Below are positions 12,466 to 24,836 of a DNA stretch of 64,000 nt, in pieces. The notes under the pieces were generated by a model that worked only from the letters and a program-made list of their open reading frames with translations, made no database searches and was not told the DNA's origin. The position numbers were made by a program, and so were the translations under genes. The stretch is from Gyrodactylus bullatarudis (taxonomy: Eukaryota; Platyhelminthes; Monogenea; Gyrodactylidea; Gyrodactylidae): positions 34,686 to 98,685 of the forward strand of contig SSNU01000162.1 in assembly GCA_012064415.1 (NCBI GenBank). Direction: 5' to 3'. Positions within the stretch are counted from its first letter, which is position 1. The number at the start of each line of letters is the position of its first letter.

Positions 12466-14284
12466 TATTATGTAATGGGAAATTTAATCTGAGAACAACT
12501 GTTTGTGATATAGAATTATTATTTTAATGACCAAAGTATTCAGGATATTAGTGATTAGACTTGGAGGAAAATTTCCAAAATTATTAAAATCCCCCAATCG
12601 ATGTTATAAATCTAATACAAAAAGGTAAATAAAAAACGTTTTATGATGTTTTATTTTCCTAATCTTAACTTATCCCAAATTATTTCTTACAAAAATGACT
12701 TAAATCTTATAAGAATTGTTTCTTCAAATGTTAAAAATGAAATTTCTTTTATTTTTGATGAATATTACAATTTTGATCGGTCGAAAAACATTTTTAATTT
12801 GAAAATCTTCACAATTTGTTCATTTTATTACAAAAGCATACAAAGGTATTCTGAAGAGAAATTAGGTAATAATAAAAATTCATTGAAACTTGTGTCGCAA
12901 TTTGAAAAATTTAGAATTCTTAAACATCAATGACATAATATCAAAGTATTTTCAGGAGGTTTAAGACTATAATCAATTGGAGAGGTTGAAAATTTCACTT
13001 TCTACTAAAATACCAAAAATAGAACCTCGAAAGTATGACAAATTCACATGAATAAAAATGGCTCCATCAATCGAAAATATCGATGGAAAAAGAGAACAAT
13101 AGAATTTCAGGTATGAATCCACTATCCACTTAAGTTAGATAATGGATGAATTTCTTTTGAGTGCTTAAGACAACAATACAAATTTCAAATAATCCAGGTA
13201 TAACTATGATAGGATCTTGCCCTAAAATTATAGAATTTTGTGCTTGACCAGTTGGGAATGCAGAAAAGATTCTTTATCTGGTTTTAGGTTGGTAATTGAA
13301 ATTCTCTTCAATCTAATTTATCGAATTTTTTAGAATACAAATGTACCAAAACAGGAATTTATGGAGATTCAAAATTCTCCTTTGGATCAAAAGAAGGGTT
13401 CCATTGGAAATTAACCTTACTTGGTAATTTGTATCACTTATCTAAACCTTATTGGCATGTCGACGAGAATTCACTTCTTTTACAAAAAATATTTTTCCTC
13501 TCTACCTCCACGGCCCAATTCGAATTCTTTGTCTAATATTGGTCTCGAATATCTGCATTTATCTGCTTCAAATCTTTGAAATCAAAAGTTGAAAAAGTGG
13601 AAATCTGGTGAATTTTCAAAATTCAAAAAACGGCCTAATTTTAGTCAGATTAAGTTTTTTCAAATTTTCACAAGTAACTGGCTTATTTAAACTATCTACA
13701 CCAAAAGGCTTGAAATGTTTTCGCATGTTACCATTTCATTTACGATCAGTCTGTTTTTAAGTCTGCTTCACAATCAAATCATCAAACGAAGCACAAATAC
13801 TCAAATCATTAAAAATAATCTCTTCAAAGGGGTAAAAAAAGAAGGGACATTTTTATTCACTCTCTATACATACAGTTAGTTAAGTTTTCTATTCATTCTG
13901 TATGCTTAAAACATAAATTATTCTAATCTAAGAATGCAAGATTGAACATCAAAAGAAACGCTCAGTGTTGTGATTCATGTAAACGATAGAGAGAATATAG
14001 CTGATAAAAATCTTTTGTTTTATTCTTCGTGTAAAAATTTGATGAATTTTTGAAATAGAAATTTTTCAACAAAATAAATAAAAATCGATAGGATTTTTTA
14101 GTGAAAACCCCAAATAATCGATTTTCTAGCATTTTCAAAAGGTTGTGTGATGTTTAAACTTGATAATGATAGATTGTTAGTCCTGATAGGTAAACTCTCA
14201 ATCAGACAGATAAACATGGAGAATGTAATATCAATTTTAGAATTTTCCCATTAAAAGTTTTCTGTAGCTTCAATTCTTCATCAA
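12466..14284. other. no clear gene; possible stomatin intron sequence
   Basis: A 96-codon open frame at 12643-12933 has no recognisable motif and is probably fortuitous. 13515-13680 is a fragment of foldback subfamily A2, sharing ATTCAAAAAACGGCCTA with 52345-52361. If the stomatin gene is intact, this is intronic. Confidence 0.45.
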
Positions 14285-14560
14285 TCACTTTAAACCTGTG
14301 TGTTCAGAAAAATTACTCTTATAATTTTCAATTACCCTGGCCTATGTGAGCTTTTTCACTTTTCTCTTCACTGTTGCTATTTATTGAAGAGTTTTGGTGT
14401 TTTTTCAGCTCACATATATTCTAATTTTCAACTTTTACTATACTTCTTTCATAATTTGTAAAATATTATTTTCATTCATCTTTTAACTTTTATCATTATT
14501 TATGTGTCACTACTGATGAACCATAAAGAAATGTACATTTAGTGAATAAAAAATCTTTTC
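14285..14560 (+). mobile_element. Penelope-like element 3' tail
   Basis: Carries the family's CTATGTGAGCTTTTTCAC block (14341-14358), a TTCATTCATCTTTTAAC block (14471-14487) shared with the minus-strand copy at 63901-64000, and the hammerhead-like motif at 14507-14545. It lies about 100 bp past the splice donor of the stomatin exon, antisense to that gene. No coding part remains. Confidence 0.65.
14507..14545 (+). ncRNA. hammerhead-ribozyme-like motif in a PLE tail (copy 2)
   Basis: Stem I: TCACTA (14507-14512) with TAGTGA (14540-14545), 6 bp. Core CTGATGA 14513-14519. Stem II region ACCATAAA 14520-14527 is unpaired. GAA 14528-14530. Stem III: ATGT (14531-14534) with ACAT (14535-14538). T at 14539 is in the cleavage-site position. 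Stem I differs from copy 1 at two base pairs and stem III at two base pairs, all still complementary. Confidence 0.6.
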
Positions 14561-14657
14561 TTACATAACTACAAAAAAGAAAAATTATAAATCAAAAACC
14601 TGAAATACTATACTGGATAAAAGTATTTCGGCCAAAAGTAGATATTATAATACTCAC

Positions 14658-15476
14658 TTTTACACCCCATGCTTCTGTTGCTTGATCAAGAGTACTCTGC
14701 ATGGTCTGTGACATTTCTTCTCGGTCCATTAGGATTTGGGCTAAATCTTTCGTTCCTAGAACATTTCTGAGAGTTGTTTGAGCAAGGAGTCTTGTTGATC
14801 TAGCAGCATCCTCAACATTGAGTACTGAAACGGCTGGATTACAAATACGATAGTAAACAACAGCGTCAACAGCTACTGTTACAGAATCTCTTGTGAGAAC
14901 CTCTTGTGGTGGTATATCAAATGTGACAGTTCTCAATTCAATCTTTCGAACATTGTCTAAACATGGCAAAATGAAGAATAATCCAGGTCCTTTTGTGCCT
15001 TGTCCGTAAGGGAGGAGACGCCCCATTCTGAGTACAACAGCCCTTTCATATTCTGCGACAATTTTAAGGCAAAACAACATTGAGAACGGAAATGTAAAGA
15101 TTACAATGATCATGCTGAGAAAACTGAGAATTTTCGTCGTTAAATCCATTTCCGATTCAAAGTCAATTGCATCCATGAGATTTTCATGGTGCTTATATGT
15201 TGAGGTGTATTTGTCGTAATCCTTTTTGTCAACTGTCTGCTTCTCTTCTTCCTCGACAGGCCAATTTGAGAAGGAATATCGTTCAGCTTCACTGTCGGCC
15301 TTTTGGGCTTTTGTATACTTTGGTTCTGATTTGGCATTTGAAGTCTGATTTGAGGATTTTTTGTTCTTTTTTGAATTTGAACGTAACGGTGGGTTATACC
15401 CGGTTCTAGTATCTTTCATAGGTGGTGGCGGACGCCTCTCTGGCTCCTTATTCTCATTTGGCTTATCAATAGCCAT
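14658..15476 (-). CDS. stomatin/MEC-2-like membrane protein, first coding exon (3' part not in window)
   Basis: A single exon encodes 273 residues from ATG at 15476 to a splice donor (AAA then GTGAGT at 14657-14652). Reading through the donor only adds intron sequence to a stop at 14592. Residues 1-110 are a hydrophilic, Pro/Lys/Glu-rich N-terminal extension. Residues 113-137 form a membrane-inserted hydrophobic segment with the Pro (FTFPFS) typical of stomatins. The stomatin/PHB domain follows: EYERAVVLRMGRLL, KGPGLFFILPC, FDIPPQEVLTRDSVTVAVDA, ARSTRLLAQTTLRNVLGT, ending EAWGVK. Stomatins are monotopic inner-leaflet proteins that oligomerise, bind cholesterol and regulate ion channels. The long N terminus recalls nematode MEC-2. 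The conserved continuation (VERVEIKD... and the oligomerisation region) is absent from 1-14657, so the next exon lies beyond the window's left edge or has been lost. Domain assignment is secure; the exact paralogue is not. Confidence 0.93.
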
Positions 15477-16714
15477 ACTCTGGGCTCATTGAATGAATAT
15501 TCTTTCAATATTGTCCAATGTGTAGACTTTCTATTTTATGGAAAATACAACTACAGACGTTTATAATTAATATATATATTTCCTAAATCAAACACGTTGT
15601 GCCCTCATCCTCCTTCAATCTTGATGTTTTCAATGTACTAAAGAAAATGAAAAATTAAGAGAGATCTACTGGGATTTCTCATTACCTGTTTAAAGAATGG
15701 GGCATTTCCATTGGTCCATTCCTTTAACTACTTCTATAGGATAAAAAGAAGAGATACACTAAATTCATATACGTCTCTATCTCTTCCCATCTATTTTTCA
15801 TCCTATATGCAGAAGGAGGGAGTGTGTATTCATACTCTATATATATATATCATTCATTCAGAGGTGAATATAGACATCATCTTCCCTCTTCCTCGTACAT
15901 ACAATAAAAAAATATGAGACCAGAAAGTATCAAATCAATTATCTTAGGCAGGACCAAGAATATACCATCTTTTTGAGAAGGAGTTTGAGTGGAAATCTAA
16001 AATATGGGCATTAGGGATATTTTTGAAAATAAGCTTCAATGATATCCAACACATGAAGGTTCTGAGAAAGTTCTAGGGGTGTTGAATGTATTAAAATATA
16101 TAAAAAGTCAAAAAACTAATTATTTTTCGAATTTCCGAAAGTTGTAGATAATCAATTTTAGAATAAGATTCTTTTATTGGAAGTTATTCATTTCTTCAAG
16201 CCCGCCATCAAGATCAGATTGTTTCTTAAGTCAGAATTTCGAGAAAAGCTAACGCCTGAAACATCAATAATTCTTGTATTATTAACGGAAACAATCATTT
16301 CTGAGACATGAAAATAACTGCTTTCAATAAAATCATCAGCTGAATTAAACTTAATTATTTTCTTTTTTCTGATTTAAAAATTAAGTGTTTTCCTGAAAAT
16401 TTAGGACTTGGTTTGATGGTTTTTAAAAGAAAAGGTTTCAATCGTATCTGTTTAAGAAACTTGAGTTTGGAACACTTCAAGTTAAATTATCCAAGTAGTT
16501 TTTTTTCCATTCAAGCTACTATTTCGCCTTTTCATTTGAATGAATTTATCTCAACAAGTATCAATTATAGAGAAGAGAATTTGTAAATGCCGAATTTCTG
16601 AGAATAAATCGATTATTCTATTCTAACAATCTGTTTTCGAGTTTTTATTTTTCAACATATAATTATAATTTGCAGAGCACAGGGAAAGAATAATAGCTAT
16701 GGCTAGGGAGAGAC
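15477..16714. other. upstream flank of stomatin exon
   Basis: Contains a short TA run (15839-15850) and no further coding exon. A 68-codon plus-strand open frame at 15711-15917 looks random. Promoter elements cannot be identified. Confidence 0.4.
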
Positions 16715-17285
16715 CGTTTTTGATAATCGAAATTTCATTAATATTCAAGTAGTAAGAGTGATCAAGTTATCGAAATTCGACTTCGAAATGAATCTTTAGA
16801 TCGATTTAATTAGATCAGATTTAGCCTAAAAATTTCAATTCGAAAAAATTGGGAATTTTGGAAATGATTTGATTTTAAATTGATAGAGGGATCAAAAGTT
16901 GATTTTTTAGGATCACAACAACGCATGAAAACTGATTATCCCCAAAAAACTTTAGAAAAATCCGTCATTTTTCAGGGATCATCAAAATTACATTGATTTT
17001 TAAGTTGGGAAAATGATCACGATGATGGGGTGATTCTCAAAATCGGATTAAGCTGAGTTGATTTCTTTTTCTTATTGAGGTCTTAAAAAAGCAACGTTCG
17101 ATCACTCTCTAATTTTGAAATCAGTTCAAGAATTTGGAATTTGGTACTACTTCAAGATCCTTAAAAATTGGTTTTTTCTTCTTATTGTGAAAATGAGCCT
17201 CATGATCTATTAAGCTATTTGAATTTTTGATGAAAAAGTTTAGAATTCTCCTCTATCTTTTGAACTCTATATTTCTCCAACTTTT
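16715..17285. repeat. foldback MITE family A, diverged copy
   Basis: Shares the central AGTGATCAAG and GATCACTCTC pairing and the CCTCATGATCTA block (17200-17211) with the 5811-6530 element. The ends are eroded. Confidence 0.55.
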
Positions 17286-17479
17286 TGTCCATATTCAACC
17301 ATATTAAATCTGCAATTAATCGATTTGAAAGAAGAAGAAATTGAAATTCGATACTTTTCGTCTATTGACGTCTAGCTAAAATTATTTGAGATGACTGTCT
17401 TATCAATAGCTTGTATAACGAATTGTATTGATATACCTTAACAATAAGCAAGTTAAATCTGAAATGGGAAGTTATCTTT

Positions 17480-17890
17480 AGAATCAATTTTCATTCAGTT
17501 ACAAAATTTCTTCACGAGTTTTTGCTTCTCTTGAAACAAAATTTAGATTGCCATTGGAGTGAAAACCACACTTTATTTAATTCTGAACTCAAAAAGCGTT
17601 TTAGTGTATAAAATGTACTCACGAATAAAACTTGGTTTCCACGGAAGTAGGTTTTTAAAAAAATTTTAAGCAAAAAAACTTTTTTGTAAAAAATCAACTC
17701 TCTTTGAATTAGTATAGCACGATTTTTAAGAAGGATAGAGTCAATATTTTTGCAGATTCCAAGAAGAAATGATTAAAATAATTAAATTTCCTATAGAATG
17801 GGTAGTAAAAGAAGTATTTTCTGAGGTTTGAATAAATAATAATGAGTTGCTGAAATGATATGTGATAGATATAACCCAGGGTTAAGTTCT
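17480..17890. repeat. MITE family B, diverged copy
   Basis: Shares AAATCAACTCTCTTTGAATT and AGTATAGCACG (17691-17721) with 45947-45975, and AATAATGAGTTGCT with 46052-46065. It ends near CAGGGTTAAG (17878-17887), matching the TTAA-type end of that family. Confidence 0.7.
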
Positions 17891-19740
17891 TAGAAATAGG
17901 CTTAAGGGTTTGATTCATCTAAGAATATTTTTGAGAGGAAAATAATAATTTCAAATGAATAGATATTTTTCAATCCGTTCTTTTTTTCTGCATTAGCAAC
18001 ATTTATTAAATCTACAGAATATTTCCAAACCTTGACATAGTTAAACAACTTGAAAGATATCCTGAATGAGTGGGGGAGATTATAAATGAGAATGTGATTC
18101 ATTCAGAATAATTGAGGAAATCTGGTAATTTTCCTTCTGGAAATATCCTCTCAATTGTCCAAGGTTATCCATTCACGGAAGAGAACATTTTAGATGGGTA
18201 GTTTCTATAGTTTTCCATTATATAGTTCTTCGCCGAGAGATTAAATTTAAGATAAATTCTGATAGAAATTTTTCATAAGGTGTCTCTTATTTATTTGGTA
18301 GTAGTATTAGTAAAGAAGAAGTGAATACAAGATTGGAGGTTCTTGGTTAGCCCCCATAAGAGGGATACTCGTAGTTTTTAATCTCATCTTATGAATCATA
18401 CTGATATAAATAAGTAAATTTAATATTTATACACAATGAGGAATGTTCCAATGAATGAAAAAACTACACCTTTATCAGATATATACAAATCTTATTCAAG
18501 ATTCATTAAATCAAAGAAAATTCAATTTGTCTTAATGCAACCTCCCCCTATTCCTATCGAATAATCAAAAAACTGAAATGGAAGGGCTCAAATTAATGCT
18601 TTGTATTTTTATCATTACCAGGGTAGAGTCTGAATAAAACCAGTGAAATATTGTAAAACACAAAAAACCGTGTTTTTCACCGTTTTTTGTTAGTATAAAA
18701 ATTCCTTATTTAAGAAGTTTTTCCACAATTTCAAAAGAAATTCACAAATATCAGGTATTTTTACACATGAAATTCTGCTGCGTTAAGTCTTCAAAAAGAA
18801 ACTTTTGCCAAACAACTGGAATTTGAGCATAGCTTCTAAACCAGAGAAGATATGTCTGATTTTTGCTCAATTCAACTGTTCTTACTAACCTCTGTAACAT
18901 ATAAATTTCGTAAGCCTATTAATTAATATAATAAAATTTGATTAATTTAAACAAATTGTAGAGCAGATTTCTTTCAACTGATAATGGAATATTTCGTTGA
19001 ATTAAATTTCGGGGAAGGTTTAATTAATCACTAAACTTTTGAAATGACTATCACATGTACGTTTTGATTTCATTAAATCTCTGTTATGTTGATCGATTGT
19101 TGCAAAAGTTGTTGTTGAAGACCCTTGAATAAACACACAGAAGATCTGAAATTTCTCCCAGATAAGAGATAACAATGTTATCAACTCTCCCGCATGTGTA
19201 ATAAAAATATAGCATAATTCTTTTCCAAGTAAAAAACAGGATTCAGCTTCAATTACTACCATGGTAGAAAAAATTGTGGGGGTAGGGAACACCGACTTTT
19301 ATGAAACGAATTTATCTTCAATCTTTTGATCAAGCTTTATTTTTGAAACCTGCGCTTAGAGACTTTGGAGTATAGGAACAGTTTTATTCAATGCAAACGA
19401 AATATATTTTTCGAATAATCTGATCATGTTTTTTTTCCTCTCCGAAACAGTCCATATATCTTTCAATTTCAAAGTCGAAAATCTATTAAAGCAATAATTC
19501 AAGATCTGTGGCAGGTCTATCTAAAATTCAATGTTGACTATCAGTTTCCTTGTCTAATTTAAATAAATACTATCAAAAATAAATACTTATTTTTAAAATT
19601 ACAATCTTCTCGTTTAAGGATTTTTAAATTCATTTTAGCGCATTATTTATAAAAACATGAATTATACCCCCAGGCTGCTGTCATTTGAAAATAGGATTAC
19701 TGAAGTGTGTAAAGAGAAGTCTGCCAGTCCACAAAGTTCT
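17891..19740. other. no supported gene
   Basis: A 90-codon minus-strand open frame (19020-19292) is more protein-like in composition than most here but has no recognisable domain. I leave it uncalled. No bounded repeat seen. Confidence 0.4.
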
Positions 19741-19810
19741 GTATAAATATACATGCCGGTGTAGGATCTGATGAGAACCGACGAAAATAGAGAGCTCATA
19801 TTCACCCAGA
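19741..19810 (+). ncRNA. hammerhead-like motif, second tail family (copy 1)
   Basis: Core CTGATGA at 19768-19774, GAA at 19783-19785. Stem III: AATA (19786-19789) with TATT (19799-19802) around a loop containing GAGCTC. C at 19803 is in the cleavage-site position. G19775 and C19782 form the expected first stem II pair, but the rest of stem II does not pair. Stem I is only partial. A related tail is at 62289-62360; the two share GTATAAATAT, CCGGTGTA and TCTGATGAGAAC. Confidence 0.4.
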
Positions 19811-21482
19811 ATCTATTTTCGTTTTCTACCTACAAAATACAAGACACTAGTCAGCAAAATTATATTCTAGTTGAAGACGAAATTTTACTGGGACATCAGT
19901 AAAATTTTGATCATGATACCTGATGAAGAATGAACCATTCGAAAATTTTAAATTTAAGTATATTTACATGGATGATGAATCAGGGGACACTAATCGCTGG
20001 CATGTTTATTTTGAAAAGTTTTCACTTTCTCTGAATATAAAACTTGATAAACAAGAGAGATCTTGATGTTTTCCCATGGGAAAAGAGAGACAAAATCAAT
20101 TACTATATGAGAGATGACCAGAATTTTTTTGAAGAAATTCTTTTTCCTGCCAAGGTTAACAAGAAATTCAATGATGGGATTATAATGATAGAGACATATT
20201 TGCGAATAGATAAATACATACAGTTTGGTGTATGAGAGTGGGGAATATTCCTTGGCAATATCATCATGTCAATTTTATGTTATGAAATTTTACCTCATGA
20301 ATGAATCAATGAAAATCCTTTACAAATTTTTCCTTTATTTGGAAATCTATAGAGTTGAATATAACATAATCTTGAACCTATTTTTATCTCAGATTTGTTT
20401 AGTTTCTCAATCGAAATTGAAAAAAATAGTTGATTTCAAACTATTAAAGTGATTAAATACTAATATTTGGGATTTAAATAAGACAAAATATTCGATTACG
20501 TCCAGAGAAGTTTACAGAAATTCGTCATTATCAACAATTTGAATTTTTAAACTTTCTCTTGGAGATGGTGAGTTTCTCTCAACCTCCAATTAATCGTCTG
20601 ATGATGATTCGAAATGCCAGTATCGAATTTCTTTACAGTCAGTCCCATAAACCGAGTGAAAATTTGATTCCGGAGCGATTGATTTCATTTAAAAAAATAC
20701 TGATTACTTGTAAGTGACATGGTCAAAATTATGATCTGAAGTGTTTATCTTGATCAGAAATTTTAAAGAAAATAGGCATATATTTATAGAGGAAGAGTTA
20801 TTTAATGAGTTTTTCTTTGCTGTCATAAAAATGATTTAAATTTGCATACTGAAATACAGATTTTAAGGCTAGAATAAGATCAAAATAATTATTGAGTTTC
20901 AGTTTCATTACACAGTCATACAAATCGGACTTTTTTTTTTCTACTCAATAATATTTTCCACTTTTGAAGAGAATTTTTCGCTGATTTCAGATATGTGCTT
21001 CTTAAAAAATTCTACAATAGAGTTTTCGAGTTATTCGGTAAAAACTGAAAACCCGACTTGCAGTGCTTTGCTTTTCAATAGAGAAAAACATGAATGAGAT
21101 AGAGAGACAAAAATTGCATCATCTTGTTCAGGAATAAATTCTCAACAAAAGAGTAGAAGGAAACTTTCCCTTAACTACTCTAGTTTCTGAGCTATCTAAT
21201 GTCCAAGTTAAAAATTTACCCATTTATCTCGAAAATCCTCAACTTCAACTCAATTTTATGCCTTTTTAAGCATCTCGTAGGGAAAAAATCCACCTCAATT
21301 CGGATGCAGAAAACCTTGAAGTATCAAAAGCGAAAAAATTTTTCGAAAATTATGCTTCTGAAAAATTTTTTCATTGACAAATCTCTATTTTTTGAAACCT
21401 AAAAATCAGAACGAAGATGGCAGTCGTAGTAATTTATTTCATTGATGATTTTTTATTCAATGATCATTTTTTTTGCTTCATC
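19811..21482. other. no supported gene
   Basis: Two adjacent short open frames (20044-20235, 20225-20452) show no known motif. No repeat boundary found. Confidence 0.4.
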
Positions 21483-21704
21483 ATGAACTCCACACGTCAT
21501 TCCTGTCATGCTAATCGAGCTAACTTTTGCATTGTATGTGGACTATTTGCAACTCACAAAAAGCCTTGCTTTTCAGTGACGAACAATATTAAAGAAAAAG
21601 CATTTTTGAATTTTGGACTATCTATTGATATAAGAGATCACACACCAATAATGACTAATTTAAGATTAAGTCATCAGATAATTCATACAGTAGAAAGTAG
21701 ATAA
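21483..21704 (+). pseudogene. remnant of a repeated invertebrate Cys/His-motif gene family
   Basis: From ATG at 21483 the frame reads MNSTRHSCHANRANFCIVCG, followed by a basic/hydrophobic stretch and FLNFGLSIDI. I recall a multicopy family in arthropod and other invertebrate genomes with the pattern RHxCHxNxxxFCYxCGxF, then K..Y..YFGxKxxDQDK. This looks like its N-terminal part. The two CxxC/CxxxH-like groups suggest zinc binding. After about 60 codons the similarity is lost and the frame stops, so only a fragment remains. The family link is from memory and moderately sure; the function is unknown to me. Confidence 0.4.
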
Positions 21705-23837
21705 TAACTAATTGAATTCATATTTAGAATTCATGAGGTTATAATTATTCTCCGAAACGAAATAGGACTCATAAAATTTTTAAACTATAAATGCCTATCT
21801 AGGAACCCAGAGAGGGTTAATCCCTAAGATCATTTAAAATAAGATTTGGAAATTTTCTTTCATCCAACTGTAATTAGATTTAAATTCATGTTGAAAAAGT
21901 TTTTCAGCATTACTTAAGAGTTTATCAGATTCAAAATAAATCTTGTAACATATCTTAAAGCTGGTTCAAGTGAAGAATGATTTGGTTGAATATATATTTA
22001 AATATATTTAATCAATGTCCCATTCTCAAGAATGAATATTTAATTCCCAAAAATAACGAATAGAAATTGAATATTTCACAAGATTCAAAGTGACTCTGAT
22101 GAGGAAATAAATTTCTGGGAATTTTATCACTCTATTTTAACACATTGTAGACTCTTGCTTTTTTCAACTCCCTGTCAACATCTTCCCCTCTAGATGGATA
22201 CTCCTTTGATCCCAATAAAAATTGCTGTCAATAATTTGTTTTATATTTTCTTCTTGACTGGAACTTTGATAGATGCAAAGAGAATTTTCAAAGTAAAAAT
22301 ATTTTTTCCCTTTGGTCTGGAAAATTATCATTCTATTTTCTTCCTTTTTCACATCAAAAAGGGAAACTCTGTAATCTGAGTTTTGTCAACTCTATTAGAT
22401 ATTAAATTTCAATTGTATGTCCCTTCATGTCCGAATTCATATTTTTCATGGTACTCTACATAAAAATATCAAGAATTACTATTTTTACCATTAATTTAGT
22501 CAGGAACAAAAAAATGAGCTGAGTAGATACCGAAATAAAAATATCTATTTTCCACTTTAAAAATCTTATATTTTAGAAACAAGAATTCACTGAACATTCT
22601 CGTACACAAAATTAGTAAAGACAAATCAAGAAGAACCCCATATCGATTTTTTGTATTTTGGAAACTGTTAAAAGTTAAGAAAAGATGCGATAAAATTTAG
22701 AAATGTATTAGTCATCTGTAATTATCCTCTTTCACTTAACACTAAAAATTAAATTGAAATTCATGAAAAATGTAGAAAAATTAGTTTGCCCAACTTTAAT
22801 CTGATTCTAAGCTTATAAAATAATAACTCCCTCCCCATTATACAAAATCTCAACTTTTTGAAATTTTTAACAGGACTCTAATAGACCTACTTCAAAGTAC
22901 AATGACAAGTTATTTATTTGTTGAAAAACTGTGAAAATACACAAATGAATGGAGGTGTAGTTTTACACTCCACAAATACGGTTCTCGCATATGCGAAGAC
23001 TATCTTCAGAACAGCTTAAGTATGTTAAATGTTCAATAACATTGTAATTTCTAAATTGTGATTAAATAACAAACAAATCATTCTATCCTTATTTTTGCAG
23101 GGCTCACGATCGTCTTGAGTCTCCTTACAAGCCTGACCTGAATCAATGTGGAATTTTTCTTGTCTTCATTAAACGACAATTATTATCATTTTGAGCTGTA
23201 CATTTTATTTTCTATAGAATCTAAAACTATTCTACCATCTCGTAAATCTATTTATAATTACTGATACAAGGGAACAGTAGAAAGAGAATTATGTAATTAC
23301 TATTTCTAGATGACCTAACATTTTTTTCTCTTTGAATAGAAATCGTATTATCATCCCTCAAATATACAGAATAAAATTTTTTGAGGAACAGGAATCTATA
23401 AATTAATATGATTCTTATTTTGATCACCAACTATGGAATTATATATTTCCCTGTTGATAGCTGTGGAATATTGGTATTTACTCAATATTTTACATGGTAG
23501 AAGCCAGCAATATTGATTCCTATTGAGGTAGTAATGTAAGCAGATAATTTACGCATTAACGGTTTGCACTGCAGTTAAGTGGAGCAAATATAATTATGTT
23601 TGTTTTAATGAAAATTAGATGAACGAGTAACTGGAGTATCTAGTTTCCGCTTAATTTTTTTTCCTAAAAACAATAAATAATCACATTCGTAAATGAGTTA
23701 TGAGAAAGAAATACTAATTCTACTTTTTTCTATAAAAACTGTTATTTTCAGAGTTATGATTTAATTACGCTGAGATAAATCTGAATGGGTCGAATATATT
23801 CGAAAAATATATATTTTTCAGTCTAAGAAAAAATAAG
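21705..23837. other. gene-free stretch
   Basis: No gene, RNA or bounded repeat recognised. Overlapping antisense open frames at 22164-22379 are probably chance. Confidence 0.4.
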
Positions 23838-24292
23838 ACCTGCTATTCGAAACGTAAACAATGACATATGATATGATATGTTTTATCTCATTTCATATAC
23901 AGGTATTAAATGAATAATCACTGTATCTCATGCTATAATTATAATTATATCATCAATGCTAATTACATATCATATGTTCGAAAACAACCAATAAGATTAA
24001 ACCTTACAGCATGATTCATTGAAAGTCACATTTCCTTAGTAAACATTAAACAGACCACAAAACGTGTTCTATAGAATGCCTGATCTTTAAAAGGGAAAAA
24101 TAATGAGAATGATATAATTTTGATCGTTTAATATGAAATATATATCATGAAGTGAGATGTAAACGTAAGTAATTTAAAATATATTATGAAATAATGTAAA
24201 AATATATTATGGTATATTATATCATTATATGATATACTTTTCAGGTACATCTCATATATCATGAAAGTCATTTTACGTTTCGAATAGCAGAT
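23838..24292. repeat. MITE with 19-bp perfect terminal inverted repeats
   Basis: CTGCTATTCGAAACGTAAA at 23840-23858 is the exact reverse complement of 24272-24290. Subterminal AATGAC plus ATATGATAT-like sequence is also mirrored. The interior (about 410 bp) is A/T-rich and non-coding, consistent with a non-autonomous DNA transposon. It sits immediately left of another foldback element at 24312. Confidence 0.85.
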
Positions 24293-24311
24293 CCCTAAGA
24301 AAGACATAAAG

Positions 24312-24836
24312 CTAGCTCACATAAAGATGAGAATTTACGTTTTTTACAAAAAGCTCTATATTTTTCTCCGGATTTCGATGATTCGAAGCAGTCAAGTGAT
24401 GATATTTGGGATCAACATTAGACAAATAATTCGAATTAGGCCATAGAGATAGCGAAGATCGTACTGTATCCTAGAAAAAGTTTAACTTACAGATTTTGGA
24501 TAATTTGTCTTCGAAATAATCGAAAAATTCAAATGGTTCGATTTCCCACAGTAATGACGAACTTAGTGAAATTCTACTGGTGAATTCGAATTCTTCGTTC
24601 AATGTCAATCCCAAATATCATCCCTTAACTGCTTCGAATCATCAAAATCGATAAAAATTTTGGGTTCAAATGTTAAAAAAGTGGAAATTTGGTGCATTTT
24701 CGAAATTCAAAAAACAGCCTAATTTTGGTCAGATGGAATTTTTCCGGAATTTTTTCGAATATCCACATCTTATAAGCTCATTCCGTTTTAGAATTCAAAA
24801 AATTATTTTCTGTGAATCCGGAGAAAAATATTGAGT
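24312..24836. repeat. foldback MITE subfamily A2, internally deleted left arm
   Basis: Starts with ATAAAGATGAGAATTTAC like 51836-51853 and is closely similar to the centre and right arm of the 51820-52512 element (for example CATCTTATAAGCTCATTCCG, 24766-24785). Most of the left arm is missing after TTTTTCTCCGG. The right terminal repeat is absent: sequence passes directly into the transposase pseudogene. Confidence 0.75.

Noticed and set aside
14592..14657. Extension of the stomatin frame to a stop at 14592
   Set aside because: The extra residues do not match stomatins and begin exactly at a consensus splice donor.
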